DNA from: Sedimenticola hydrogenitrophicus
GTDB taxonomy: Bacteria > Pseudomonadota > Gammaproteobacteria > Chromatiales > Chromatiaceae
DNA length: 63,549 nt
NCBI RefSeq assembly: GCF_025175675.1
Contig: NZ_JANIOA010000026.1
Coordinates: 1 to 63,549 of the forward strand
Reading direction: 5' to 3'
Shown: positions 15,918-24,637 of the stretch, piece by piece
Layout: every line of letters begins with the position of its first letter
How positions within the stretch are numbered: position 1 is the stretch's first letter
Translations under genes and position numbers: made by a program
The notes under the pieces: generated by a model
Seen by the model: only the letters and a program-made list of their open reading frames with translations
The model's database searches: none
What the model was told of the DNA's origin: nothing

Positions 15918-16891
15918 GCTACATCCCCTCGGACACCCTGGCGGAGCGTGCCGCCAGGGGAGAGTTGCAGGCCGTCGGGCGGCTGATCTCCCGCGCCGAG
16001 GCGGGCGTGCCCGAGGTGCGCCCCACCCTCGCCGCCATCTACCGGCGCACCGGCGCGGCGCATGTCATCGGCATTACCGGGGTCGCGGGCAGCGGCAAGT
16101 CGACGCTGGTGGCCGGGCTTGCCCTGCGCCTGCGCCAGGCCGGCGACAAGGTGGGGATTGTGGCAATCGACCCATCAAGCCCCTATTCGGGCGGATCGAT
16201 CCTGGGCGACCGCATCCGCATGAGCGAACTCGCCGCCGACCCCGGCATCTTCATCCGCTCCATGGCCACCCGTGGCGCGCTGGGGGGCATGGCACGCGCC
16301 ACCCTCGAGGCGGTGGATATCCTCGATCTGGCGGGCTTCGATGCGATCATCATCGAAACCGTCGGGGTCGGTCAGGACGAGGTGGAGATCGCCCGCGCCT
16401 CGCATACCACTATCGTGGTGTCGGCTCCGGGACTGGGGGACGGGATCCAGGCGATCAAGGCCGGCACGCTGGAGATCGCCGATATCCACGTCGTCTCGAA
16501 ATGCGACCGCAGCGATGCCGACCGCACCCTGATGGATCTCAAGCAGATGCTGATGCTGGGCCACGCCGCGGCCGCCTCCACCGACTGGCAAGTCCCGGTC
16601 ATCGGCGTCAGCGCCTATTCCGGCGAGGGGATCGACGCACTGGTCACGGCCATCACACGGCATCGCGCCGTGGCCTTGCGGAGTGCGGCAGGCCAGACGC
16701 GACGCCTGGCGATCGCCGATTTTCGGCTGCGGAAAACCGCTGAAAACCTGCTGGCCGAACGCTTCGCGGCAGTAGCGGCCGAGGGTGCCCCGCCGCTGGC
16801 ACGCCGGCTTGCCGATCGCGATGCGGACCCTTATACCCTGGCACGGGAACTCGTCGCCAACCTCCTTGCGTGGGAATCCAAACATGAATGA
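15914..16891 (+). CDS. meaH: mutase-associated GTPase, MeaB/MeaH family, 325 aa
   Basis: G3E-family P-loop GTPase that protects and reloads acyl-CoA mutases with adenosylcobalamin. Walker A GVAGSGKST is at residues 56-64, followed by VAIDPSSPYSGGSILGDR (switch region typical of MeaB/ArgK) and ETVGVGQDEVE. The base-recognition motif reads SKCD where NKxD is usual. It overlaps the ligase by 4 bp and hcmA by 8 bp, so it is dedicated to this mutase; such linked copies have been called MeaH. Confidence 0.88.
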   Translation: MSYIPSDTLAERAARGELQAVGRLISRAEAGVPEVRPTLAAIYRRTGAAHVIGITGVAGSGKSTLVAGLALRLRQAGDKVGIVAIDPSSPYSGGSILGDRIRMSELAADPGIFIRSMATRGALGGMARATLEAVDILDLAGFDAIIIETVGVGQDEVEIARASHTTIVVSAPGLGDGIQAIKAGTLEIADIHVVSKCDRSDADRTLMDLKQMLMLGHAAAASTDWQVPVIGVSAYSGEGIDALVTAITRHRAVALRSAAGQTRRLAIADFRLRKTAENLLAERFAAVAAEGAPPLARRLADRDADPYTLARELVANLLAWESKHE

Positions 16892-18590
16892 GCGTCACCA
16901 CACTCCGAACATCTCCGCCCAGGCCGCCGCGCAGATCCGCCGCGAGGTGGAGCAGTGGGAGGCCGACGAGGTCAGCCGGTTCACGGCGCGCCGCCCCGAG
17001 CGAAAAGAGCGGTTTTTCACCCTGGGCGACTTCCCGGTCAAACGCGTCTACACCGCCGCCGATCTGGCCGGTACGCAGCTCGAGGTGATCGGCCTGCCGG
17101 GTCGCTACCCGTTCACCCGTGGCCCCTACCCGACCATGTACCGCTCGCGGCCCTGGACCATGCGCCAGATCGCCGGATTCGGTACCGGTGAGGATACCAA
17201 CCGGCGCTTCAAATACCTGATCGCACAGGGGCAGACCGGCATCTCCACCGATTTCGATATGCCGACCCTGATGGGCTATGACAGCGACCACCCGATGAGC
17301 GAGGGGGAGGTGGGCCGCGAAGGCGTGGCGATCGACACCCTCGCCGACATGGAGGCGCTGTTCGACGGCATCGATCTTGAACACATCTCGGTCTCCATGA
17401 CCATCAATCCCACGGCCTGGATCCTGCTGGCCATGTATATCGTGCTGGCCGAAAAGCGCGGTTATGACCTCAACAAGCTGTCCGGCACCGTGCAGGCCGA
17501 TATCCTCAAGGAGTACATGGCGCAGAAGGAGTACATCTTCCCGATCGCGCCCTCGGTGCGCATCGTGCGCGACTGCATCACCTACTGCGCCGGGCATCTG
17601 GCGCGTTATAACCCGATCAACATCTCCGGCTACCACATCTCCGAGGCCGGCGCCTCGCCGCTGCAGGAGGCGGCCTTCACCCTGGCCAATCTCATCGTCT
17701 ATGTCGAGGAGGTGCTGGAGACCGGCCTGGAGATCGACGAGTTCGCCCCGCGACTGGCGTTCTTCTTCGTCTGCCAGGCCGATTTCTTCGAGGAGATCGC
17801 CAAGTTCCGCGCGCTCCGGCGCTGCTACGCCAGGATCATGAAGGAGCGCTTCGGCGCACAAAACCCGGAGTCCATGCGCCTGCGTTTTCACTGCCAGACG
17901 GCGGCCGCCTCGCTGACCAAGCCGCAATACATGGTCAATGTCGTGCGCACCTCGCTGCAGGCGTTGGCGGCCGTGCTGGGGGGCTGCCAGTCGCTGCACA
18001 CCAACGGTTATGACGAGGCCTTCGCCATACCGACCGAGGAGGCGATGCGCCTGGCACTGCGCACCCAGCAGGTGATCGCGGAGGAGTCCAACGTCACCCA
18101 GGTCATCGACCCGCTGGGCGGCAGCTACTACCTGGAGACACTGACCAACGACTACGAAAGGGGGATATTCGAGATCCTGGCCGAAGTCGAGGAGCGCGGC
18201 GGCACCCTGCGGCTCATCCAGGAGGGGTGGTTCCAGCGCCAGATCGCCGACTTCGCCTATGAAACCGCCCTGCGCAAGCAGTCGGGAGAGAAACCGGTGA
18301 TCGGGATAAACCGCTTTGTCGACGACACGCCCGATCCGCAAATCCACACCCACCCCTACGATCAGAGCACCGCCGACCGGCAGATTGCCCGCACCCGCCG
18401 GGTACGCGCTCAACGTGACCAGGCCAAGGTCGACCGGCTGCTGGCACAGCTGGTGGAAACAGCCAAGGATCCCTCGGTCAATATCCTGCCGGTGACGATC
18501 GAGCTGGTCCGGGCGGGGGCGACCATGGGCGATATTGTCGAGACCCTGAAAGCCGTCTGGGGTACCTATCGGGAGACCCCGGTGTTCTAA
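16884..18590 (+). CDS. hcmA: 2-hydroxyisobutyryl-CoA mutase, large substrate-binding subunit, 568 aa
   Basis: A (beta/alpha)8 acyl-CoA mutase of about 562-aa class, carrying the substrate domain only. It keeps [16 protein letters not shown] and [13 protein letters not shown]. The specificity position that is Tyr in methylmalonyl-CoA mutase and Phe in isobutyryl-CoA mutase is Ile here (Ile96, MRQIAGF), and Asp123 (ISTDFD) matches Asp117 of the Aquincola enzyme. Ile plus Asp is the established signature of 2-hydroxyisobutyryl-CoA mutase, which interconverts 2-hydroxyisobutyryl-CoA and 3-hydroxybutyryl-CoA. The ATG at 16884 overlaps meaH. The TAA stop directly abuts a MITE. Confidence 0.88.
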   Translation: MNERHHTPNISAQAAAQIRREVEQWEADEVSRFTARRPERKERFFTLGDFPVKRVYTAADLAGTQLEVIGLPGRYPFTRGPYPTMYRSRPWTMRQIAGFGTGEDTNRRFKYLIAQGQTGISTDFDMPTLMGYDSDHPMSEGEVGREGVAIDTLADMEALFDGIDLEHISVSMTINPTAWILLAMYIVLAEKRGYDLNKLSGTVQADILKEYMAQKEYIFPIAPSVRIVRDCITYCAGHLARYNPINISGYHISEAGASPLQEAAFTLANLIVYVEEVLETGLEIDEFAPRLAFFFVCQADFFEEIAKFRALRRCYARIMKERFGAQNPESMRLRFHCQTAAASLTKPQYMVNVVRTSLQALAAVLGGCQSLHTNGYDEAFAIPTEEAMRLALRTQQVIAEESNVTQVIDPLGGSYYLETLTNDYERGIFEILAEVEERGGTLRLIQEGWFQRQIADFAYETALRKQSGEKPVIGINRFVDDTPDPQIHTHPYDQSTADRQIARTRRVRAQRDQAKVDRLLAQLVETAKDPSVNILPVTIELVRAGATMGDIVETLKAVWGTYRETPVF

Positions 18591-18749
18591 GGGCTCGCGC
18601 AAGAACAAGTTCCGGTATTCGATTGCCCCTGGCCCCCCGCTGGCGGCGTTACGCTTTTGCCAAGGGAATGGCCATTGCCTGCAAAGCGTGCCTTGCCGGC
18701 GTGGCCCAGTGGTGCCCTCGGTAGTACGGAATTATTTTTGCGCGAACCC
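18591..18749. mobile_element. MITE-like element, family 2, copy 1 (159 bp)
   Basis: Imperfect terminal inverted repeats GGGCTCGCGCAAG and its counterpart near 18749. The second copy at 23990-24148 has the same length and is about 85 percent identical by eye. This copy begins immediately after the hcmA TAA and is followed by TGA, so the flanks fit a TNA target pattern (IS5-family, IS1031-like). It would form a long hairpin at the end of the hcm transcript. There is no transposase inside. Confidence 0.75.
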
Positions 18750-18786
18750 TGAGTATTTGCCTTTTAATCTAGGAAGTGGCTCTAAA

Positions 18787-18803
18787 TAATGATAATTTCA
18801 TTA
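18787..18803. promoter_or_regulatory. AT-rich inverted repeat upstream of the Lrp gene
   Basis: TAATGA-N5-TCATTA is a perfect inverted repeat 43 bp before the ATG of the Lrp/AsnC gene. Lrp-type proteins bind AT-rich dyads of this size and usually regulate themselves. The site is inferred from symmetry and position only. Confidence 0.4.
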
Positions 18804-18845
18804 CCATATGCCCTCTTAATACGGGTTCTATAGGTAATTTGGCTA

Positions 18846-19322
18846 ATGAAGATAGACCGCATAGACCGACACATTCTTCGCGAGCTTCAGGAGCATGGGC
18901 GCCTGCCCATCGTGGAGTTGGCCAACCGGGTAAACCTCACCAAGACACCTTGTGCACAACGCGTGCGGCGACTCGAGGAGGCCGGCATCATCCGCGGCTA
19001 TCGTGCCGACCTGGACCCGAATCAGCTCGGCGCCGGTCATGTACTGGTTGTGTTGGTGACGCTGGACAAGACCAGCGACGATGCGCTCGAACGCTTCAAC
19101 AAGGCAGTACGCCTTATCCCGGAAGTGCAAAGCTGTTATATGGTGGCGGGAAATTTCGACTATCTGTTAAAGGTCAGGACCCACGACATCGCACACTACC
19201 GTGCCGTGTTGGGCCACCAGATCGGCAAGTTGCCCAATGTCCATCAAACGCACTCCTTCGTCGCCATGGAAGTTGTGAAGGACGAAGTGACCGTGCCGGT
19301 TCCGACCGTTAGCTTCGTGTAG
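18846..19322 (+). CDS. Lrp/AsnC-family transcriptional regulator, 158 aa
   Basis: Winged helix-turn-helix at residues 4-60 (IDRHILRELQEHGRLPIVEL, then TPCAQRVRRLEEAGII) followed by a RAM/AsnC ligand-binding domain (SCYMVAGNFDYLLKV). Size and order are normal for the family. It follows the hcm operon but is separated from it by a MITE and its own AT-rich upstream region, so it is probably an independent gene. The ligand is likely an amino acid or a small carboxylate; which one cannot be told. Confidence 0.88.
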   Translation: MKIDRIDRHILRELQEHGRLPIVELANRVNLTKTPCAQRVRRLEEAGIIRGYRADLDPNQLGAGHVLVVLVTLDKTSDDALERFNKAVRLIPEVQSCYMVAGNFDYLLKVRTHDIAHYRAVLGHQIGKLPNVHQTHSFVAMEVVKDEVTVPVPTVSFV

Positions 19323-19894
19323 TCGAAAAGGGTGAAAATACAGGACCCTGGATTTACCCAATATTGCAGAGAAACACTACTGGAATGCACCGCTACTGAA
19401 GTCCGGCATCGCACCCTGCAGCAGGCCCGCCCCCGGGCCGATATCGCGACAAGGTGCCGCTCCAGGTCGATTTTTACAATCACCGGGTAAACTCACCAAG
19501 TCGGACGCCCGCAAGTAACGCACCCACTCCACAAGCTTCTGTTACATTTGCAAATGCACACCACGGCGCGCCGACACCGTCATCATTTTTCACAGCTCCG
19601 TTGGACCAGCTGGGATTATGTCATTCATCGCCGTGAACACTTGTTTGGCATTAGCGCCATATCCCATGAATTCAAGCAGCTCGCCACCGCCTTTGCCAAA
19701 ACCAAATCCTAGCACCCTATCCTCTGGACCCGGGCCGTCCAAACGCCCACCTTTCGCCGCAAATCGGCACTGATCCGGTGCGGCCAGGGCGCAGCCCGGC
19801 ATGCAAATCCCACAGTGCCCCTGGTCTTTGCCTTGTGATAGGATACGGAGGGGAAACAAGCTGCTATCAATTCTACTCAACAGACTGACACATA
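19323..19894. other. 572-bp region without an intact gene
   Basis: No complete gene is seen. A plus-strand open stretch from about 19551 to 19711 ends with HEFKQLATAFAKTKS and a stop, and reads like the C-terminus of a decayed protein (also SWDYVIHRREHLFGI upstream), but it lacks a start and a family assignment. The rest is unstructured by eye. Confidence 0.3.
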
Positions 19895-20581
19895 ATGATA
19901 AAGAACATGTCGATGTTGGCACTGGGCGGTGCCTTTGCTATCTTGCTGATCGGTACCTTCGGCCTGGCTTATGCCCAGCCCGCCGAACTGGATATCGCCA
20001 CCCAGGAGAAGATCATCCAGGAGTTGGAGCCACGCATCGAGGCGCTGAAGAGCGACCCGAAGCAACTGGCGCGGGTCATTGAAGAGGGGCGCAACAGGAC
20101 CGTGCTCTGCCGCACCTGCCACGGCAAGGACGGTGCCGCGGTGAAGGAGCTGGTGCCGAACCTGGCCGGCCAGAACCCGGTGTATATCGTGGATCAGTTT
20201 CAGCGCTTCGGCGACGGGCGCCGTTACGACTACCTGATGAGCGGGCTGGCCAAGAGTTTCAGCGACGAGGACAAGATCAAGGTCGCCCTCTACTACTCAA
20301 ACCTGGAGCCCAAGGTGTCCGGTGGCGGTGATCCCGCACTGCTGCCCGAGGGGGAGCGACTATTCAATTCCATCTGCAGCGAATGCCATGGTACGGACGG
20401 ACATGGCGAGAAGGGCTACGCCCGTCTCGCGGGTCAGCGTACCGACTATGTCCTGAAGATGCTTCAGGAGTTCCGTGACCGTACCGGTCGGCGCAGCAAC
20501 CCCTGGATGACGGCGGTCGCCATCCGCCTGAGCGAACCGCAGATGAAGGCGGTCGCAACCTACGTCGCCAATCTCAAATAG
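19895..20581 (+). CDS. exported diheme cytochrome c (c4-like), 228 aa
   Basis: A signal peptide (about residues 1-27, cleavage after AYA) leads to two class I cytochrome c domains with CRTCH at 72-76 and CSECH at 161-165. The spacing of about 90 residues between hemes matches cytochrome c4 and related diheme periplasmic electron carriers. The segment between the signal and the first heme is a helix of about 40 residues. It probably shuttles electrons to a terminal oxidase or reductase; no partner gene is adjacent. Confidence 0.85.
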   Translation: MIKNMSMLALGGAFAILLIGTFGLAYAQPAELDIATQEKIIQELEPRIEALKSDPKQLARVIEEGRNRTVLCRTCHGKDGAAVKELVPNLAGQNPVYIVDQFQRFGDGRRYDYLMSGLAKSFSDEDKIKVALYYSNLEPKVSGGGDPALLPEGERLFNSICSECHGTDGHGEKGYARLAGQRTDYVLKMLQEFRDRTGRRSNPWMTAVAIRLSEPQMKAVATYVANLK

Positions 20582-20634
20582 CTGTCGCCACCCACCGCCC
20601 GATCCGGGCGAGTGGGAGTGGATAGCTTCGGAGA

Positions 20635-21186
20635 TCAGGGCTCGCTTTCATCGCTGCTGTGCAGCGGGTAGCTGCGCTCCAGCTGATACACCGCCCCTTC
20701 CGGTCGGGTATCGCTGGAGAAAAGCACAAACTCCCGAACCCGGATGGGCCCCGGATCAAGCCGCTCCCCCTGCGCCAGGAAGCGTTCGATCTTGACCCTG
20801 GACACGCCCGGCTTGCAGCGCGCCAGGGTGATATGGGGATGGAACTCCCTGGCCTCTGCCTGAAAACCCGCCTGCTGCAACGCCGCGGACAATCGCTTCT
20901 GCAATAGCGTCAGTTCTTCGCTGGGCTCCACTCCCGCCCAGAGCACGCCTCCCCTGGCGGGGTGGAGCCGCCCCAGCCCCTTGATCTGAAGTGAAAATTC
21001 CCGGGTCTGGACACTGCGGACGGCCTGATGCACCCGTTCGATATCCGCCACCCCGATAAAACACAGGGTCAGGTGCAGCCCCTCCCTGCTCAGCGGACGC
21101 AGGCCGACGCCCGGCTTTGGCTGAAAGGCAAGTAAGACCTCCTTGATCGCGTCCGGGATATCCAATGCCAGAAATAGTCGTTTCAT
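20635..21186 (-). CDS. thpR: RNA 2',3'-cyclic phosphodiesterase, 183 aa
   Basis: 2H phosphoesterase superfamily (LigT/ThpR). The two HxTx catalytic motifs are HLTL at 38-41 and HITL at 118-121, about 80 residues apart as expected. The enzyme opens 2',3'-cyclic phosphates on RNA ends. The N-terminal MKRLFLALDIP is typical. It is transcribed convergently with the cytochrome gene. Confidence 0.9.
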   Translation of the reverse strand: MKRLFLALDIPDAIKEVLLAFQPKPGVGLRPLSREGLHLTLCFIGVADIERVHQAVRSVQTREFSLQIKGLGRLHPARGGVLWAGVEPSEELTLLQKRLSAALQQAGFQAEAREFHPHITLARCKPGVSRVKIERFLAQGERLDPGPIRVREFVLFSSDTRPEGAVYQLERSYPLHSSDESEP

Positions 21187-21245
21187 GTCGACAGAGACTC
21201 GTCAGATTCAAGAGCCCAACATCATGGCGCATACGCGTGAAAACC

Positions 21246-21350
21246 CGTTGGGGTTCGCAGGCTCACCCCAACCTACGGGCTTGGCATTCTAACCCTGGGC
21301 ATCGTGAATTGTAGCGCGTAGGTTGGGGTGAGTGGAGCGAACCCCAACGG
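21246..21350. repeat. inverted repeat of the 'AACCCCAACG' type, copy 1
   Basis: Outer arms CCGTTGGGGTTCGC and GCGAACCCCAACGG, inner arms CTCACCCCAACCTACG and CGTAGGTTGGGGTGAG. A related palindrome lies at 28332-28420 with the arms in the opposite order. It sits in the thpR-lipoprotein divergent region. Confidence 0.65.
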
Positions 21351-21461
21351 GCCATCCTGTTTAGAACCCGATGCAGGGTTTCTCACCGCAACGGGGCTAC
21401 ACTTCCCGTTGAGGTAACGGTTTTTACGCCGCCGCAACACCGAATCGCTTGAGGAGGACCC

Positions 21462-22931
21462 ATGCGCGTCCATTCCAGGTCATCGCCTGCCCGCTTCGCC
21501 GCGCGGGTCCTAAGCCTGCTACTGCTTGCACTACTGACGGGCTGTGCCACAGCACCGCCGACCGGCGATGCGACCGGCGCCTCCCCGCCCAGCTGTCTGC
21601 AGCTGTTTGTGGATAACGACCGATTGATCGACCGCGCCGACCGGCGCGACCAGGGGGTCACCCGGGTTCCCGGCTTCCCCTACCTGCGCAGCGACCGCTT
21701 CCTGGCCTCCTTCCGTAACGAGGTCGCGGGTAGCGATCAGCTGGAGCGCTGGACCTATCACCTGGCGGCACTGGATGGTGTCGCCCGCCGCCTGGAGATC
21801 AACAACCTGCCCGATCCCGCCCTCCGCCGGGAAGCCCAGTCACAGCTGCCGCGGCTGGAGCGCTGCCGGGAACAGCTGCGCCAGGCACTGCTGACGGACC
21901 CGGAATCGCTGCGCCGGCTGCGCACCGCCAGCGCGGTGGCGGACGACTATGTGATGAGCTGGCGGGTGTTCGGCCTCTATCCCGTCACCGCCCCGATTGT
22001 GTCGCTGCGTATCGCCAACTGGCACCAGGACACCGCGGCACGTTTCGCCCTGCCGTTGGACCGGCTGGTGGTGACCGGCAGGCTGACACGCTGGTCGACG
22101 CGCCGGCCCGAAAGCGTCCCCGGCGCGACACCGGAGAGGGACCATGACGCCCTGGGGATCCCCCAATTGAGCGAGGCGACGATACAGCGCCTGTTCGTCC
22201 GCCACGCCCCGGTGTGGGAGGTCGATGTGGCGAGCAATGCCGACCACATCGGCACGCTGGAATGGGGTGATGAGGCCACGGTGGATACCCGCCGCGCCAG
22301 TGAATACCGGCTGATCAGCTATACCCGCTTCCAGGGCCGAATACTGCCGCAACTCAACTACCTGATCTGGTTCCCGTCGCGCCCCAGTCGCGACATCTAT
22401 GGCGGGCGCTTCGACGGCCTGCACTGGCGAGTCACCCTGGGGCCGGACGGCACACCCTTGCTGTATGACAGCATCCATCACTGCGGCTGCTACTACATGG
22501 CCTTTCCGACGGCCCAATTACGGCCCCGGCCGGACCGCCAACCCTTTACCGAGCCAGCGCTGATGCCGCAGCCGGCGCCCCCTGGCCCCCTGGTGCTTCG
22601 CATCGCCCCGGTCACCCACTATATCGAACGGCTCTATCCTCTGGAGGGCGGGCCGAACGCTCTGGGCATGACGCAACAACCCTATGACCGGCTGCGCTCC
22701 CTGCCGGCGGAGGAGGGCCATCGCAGCCTGTTCGCCGATTATGGCCTGGTAGCGGGCAGTGAACGGCCGGAACGGTTCATCCTCTGGCCTATGGGCATCC
22801 GCTCGCCCGGGGCCATGCGCCAGGCCGGCCGCCACGCCATCGCCTTCGTCGGGCGGCGCCATTTCGATGATCCGTTCCTGATACCCACGCTGTTCGAGGC
22901 GGCCGGGGATTGGGCGTCAGGACAGCGCTAG
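21462..22931 (+). CDS. lipoprotein of unknown function, 489 aa
   Basis: The signal sequence contains a lipobox LLTGC (Cys28), so the protein is probably anchored to the outer membrane. The mature part has no domain I recognise. Visible traits are a helical region at about 60-150, a YLIWFPSRPSRDIYGGRFDG segment, and a Cys-rich HHCGCYYMAFP motif that could bind metal or form a disulfide. Similar proteins are annotated as hypothetical in sulfur-oxidising Gammaproteobacteria. Preceded by GAGGAG. Confidence 0.75.
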   Translation: MRVHSRSSPARFAARVLSLLLLALLTGCATAPPTGDATGASPPSCLQLFVDNDRLIDRADRRDQGVTRVPGFPYLRSDRFLASFRNEVAGSDQLERWTYHLAALDGVARRLEINNLPDPALRREAQSQLPRLERCREQLRQALLTDPESLRRLRTASAVADDYVMSWRVFGLYPVTAPIVSLRIANWHQDTAARFALPLDRLVVTGRLTRWSTRRPESVPGATPERDHDALGIPQLSEATIQRLFVRHAPVWEVDVASNADHIGTLEWGDEATVDTRRASEYRLISYTRFQGRILPQLNYLIWFPSRPSRDIYGGRFDGLHWRVTLGPDGTPLLYDSIHHCGCYYMAFPTAQLRPRPDRQPFTEPALMPQPAPPGPLVLRIAPVTHYIERLYPLEGGPNALGMTQQPYDRLRSLPAEEGHRSLFADYGLVAGSERPERFILWPMGIRSPGAMRQAGRHAIAFVGRRHFDDPFLIPTLFEAAGDWASGQR

Positions 22932-22958
22932 CGACCCACCCCGAACTCGCGAACTTGG

Positions 22959-23627
22959 TCAGAACTTGCTCTGCAGCACCATCAGGCTGCCCTTGTGCTG
23001 CATATTCACCCGGCCGAGAAAGCTCATGCCCAGCAGCACCCGGTGCGGGCTGTTGCCCTCCACCACGACCGCCTCGACCTGCTGCAACGTCAGTTCCCCC
23101 ACCTGCACCTGATCCAGGGTCACGGCATAGGCGCGGGCAAAACCGGAGGCGGTGCGCACCCCGGTCTTCTCCCCCTTGATCCGGTAGGGGATGCCCAGGC
23201 GTTTCGCTTCCGTTTCACTCATGGCGACGCTGGTGGCGCCGGTGTCCACCAGCATATCCACCATGCGGCCGTTGATGCTGCCCACGGTGTTGTAGGAGCC
23301 CTTGGTGTCGGCCCAGATCTTCACCTCAGCCATCTGTCGCTGGGCGAAGTTACCGCCGACCTGGGAACCCAGACCGTAGCGTTCGCGCCGGCCATCCATC
23401 TCGATCACCGCCCCGTTGGCGTCCGCCGAGACCAGCAACACCCCTTCCGGGCTGCGCTGCCCGGCCCGCAGCAGTCGCTGCTGGCCGTCGATCTGCAGCA
23501 TCGCCTTGTCGGCAAACAGCGCCATCACCCGCACCTTCTCCACCGCCAGGAGAGCGGTCGATGCAAGCAGGCAGCCCAGCAGGAGACTGGCCAGGGGGAG
23601 TTGTCGGATCACTCTGTATCGGATCAT
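22959..23627 (-). CDS. retropepsin-like aspartic protease (clan AA), 222 aa
   Basis: A signal or anchor helix at the N-terminus (residues 8-29) is followed by a beta-rich linker and a single-domain aspartic protease. The catalytic motif LVDTGATSVAMS has Asp128. TIGR02281-type proteins of this kind act in the periplasm as dimers. The C-terminal GMSFLGRVNMQHKGSLMVL is the conserved second hydrophobic-glycine segment. Its substrate is unknown. It is convergent with the lipoprotein gene. Confidence 0.85.
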   Translation of the reverse strand: MIRYRVIRQLPLASLLLGCLLASTALLAVEKVRVMALFADKAMLQIDGQQRLLRAGQRSPEGVLLVSADANGAVIEMDGRRERYGLGSQVGGNFAQRQMAEVKIWADTKGSYNTVGSINGRMVDMLVDTGATSVAMSETEAKRLGIPYRIKGEKTGVRTASGFARAYAVTLDQVQVGELTLQQVEAVVVEGNSPHRVLLGMSFLGRVNMQHKGSLMVLQSKF

Positions 23628-23989
23628 CGGATGCTCTCTCTATCGCAATGGCGCGGGGCCGATCTGCTTCCGCCCGTTGAATGTTTATCAAGTCGGCGCC
23701 CTCCGGGTGCCCCAGGGCTGCCCTTTACCCATAAGTGGGTCGGACTGCATCCAGGCGTAGGATGGGTGGAGCGCCTCCATGAACTCTCCGCCGGCTTCCG
23801 CTCCGGCGCGCAACCCATCGTGCACCTGCATCCGCATCCGAAGATGGGTTACGGCGCGCCCGACCGCCGCGAATAGCCGTCAATAAGGGTGCCGCGCCTC
23901 CACCCATCCTACACGCGTGTTCATCGGCATTTGTGGGTAAAGGGTAGCCCTATGGAGTGGGCCGTGCCCGCGGATGGTCAGCGCCCTTA
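23628..23989. other. intergenic region with repeat fragments, no gene seen
   Basis: This gap holds short repeat fragments (CATCCTACACG-type and GGATGGGTGGAGC-type arms at about 23758-23915 that can pair with each other) but no convincing coding frame. It ends at the TTA that flanks the family 2 element. Confidence 0.4.
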
Positions 23990-24148
23990 GGGCTCGCGCA
24001 AGAATAATTCCGCAGTACCGAGGGCGTCACTGGGCCATGTCGGCAAGGCACGCTTTGCAGGCAATGGCTGTTCCCTTGCCAAAAAGCGTAACGCCGCCGA
24101 CGTGGTCCAGTGGCGCGCGAATACCGGAACTTATCTTTGCGCGAGCCC
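23990..24148. mobile_element. MITE-like element, family 2, copy 2 (159 bp)
   Basis: Terminal inverted repeats GGGCTCGCGCAA and TTGCGCGAGCCC, flanked on both sides by TTA, which fits a 3-bp TNA target duplication. On the minus strand the flanking trinucleotide is the TAA stop of pgpA. Relative to pgpA the element is in the same orientation as copy 1 is relative to hcmA. The core shares similarity with the family 1 element (GGCAATGG and GCGTAACGCC type segments). Confidence 0.8.
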
Positions 24149-24637
24149 TTAGCCTAGCAGATAAACCGCCAGCTGGATGAGAACGAAACCGTAGATCCCG
24201 GCCAGCACGTCATCCAGCATGATCCCCAGCCCGCCGGAGACCTGCCGGTCCAGCAGGCCGATAGGCCAGGGCTTGAGGATATCGAAAAAACGGAACAGGC
24301 AGAAGCCGGCCAGCAGCCAGTACCAGCCCGGCGGGGCCATCCACAGCGTAATCAGCAAGCCGACCCACTCGTCCCAGACGATACCGCCGTGGTCATGCAC
24401 CCCGAGATCCCGCGAGGTACGACCACACAGCCAGATGCCAAGCAGGAACAGCAGCAACACCAGCAGCAGGTACGGCAGCGGGGCCAACGGCTGCAGCAGC
24501 AGGTAGAGCGGCACCGCCGCCAGGGTGCCGAAGGTGCCGGGTGCCTTGGGCGCCGCGCCGGAGCCGAGGCCGAAGGCCAGCAGATGGACCGGATTGCGCC
24601 AGTCGGGCCGGGGCTCAGGGGTTGCGGAAATGGTCAT
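24149..24637 (-). CDS. pgpA: phosphatidylglycerophosphatase A, 162 aa
   Basis: PgpA family, an inner-membrane enzyme that dephosphorylates phosphatidylglycerol phosphate. Family motifs are the GSGAAPKAPGTFGT segment, HDHGGIVWDEWVG, and FRFFDILKPWPI with the acidic residues of the active site. Four membrane helices are apparent. The start at 24637 (MTISATPEP) has GGAGGG upstream and overlaps thiL by 23 bp, as is common for thiL-pgpA pairs. Its stop abuts a MITE. Confidence 0.92.
   Translation of the reverse strand: MTISATPEPRPDWRNPVHLLAFGLGSGAAPKAPGTFGTLAAVPLYLLLQPLAPLPYLLLVLLLFLLGIWLCGRTSRDLGVHDHGGIVWDEWVGLLITLWMAPPGWYWLLAGFCLFRFFDILKPWPIGLLDRQVSGGLGIMLDDVLAGIYGFVLIQLAVYLLG

Noticed and set aside
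16884-18590. Methylmalonyl-CoA mutase
   Set aside because: The Tyr at the specificity position is replaced by Ile96 with Asp123, and the linked PaaK-type ligase fits 2-hydroxyisobutyrate better.
16653-18608. 651-codon open frame on the minus strand opposite hcmA
   Set aside because: It is a mirror frame of the mutase gene, with low-complexity composition and no domain.
19590-19922. 110-codon minus-strand frame between the Lrp and cytochrome genes
   Set aside because: It overlaps the start of the cytochrome gene and its translation has no protein-like pattern.
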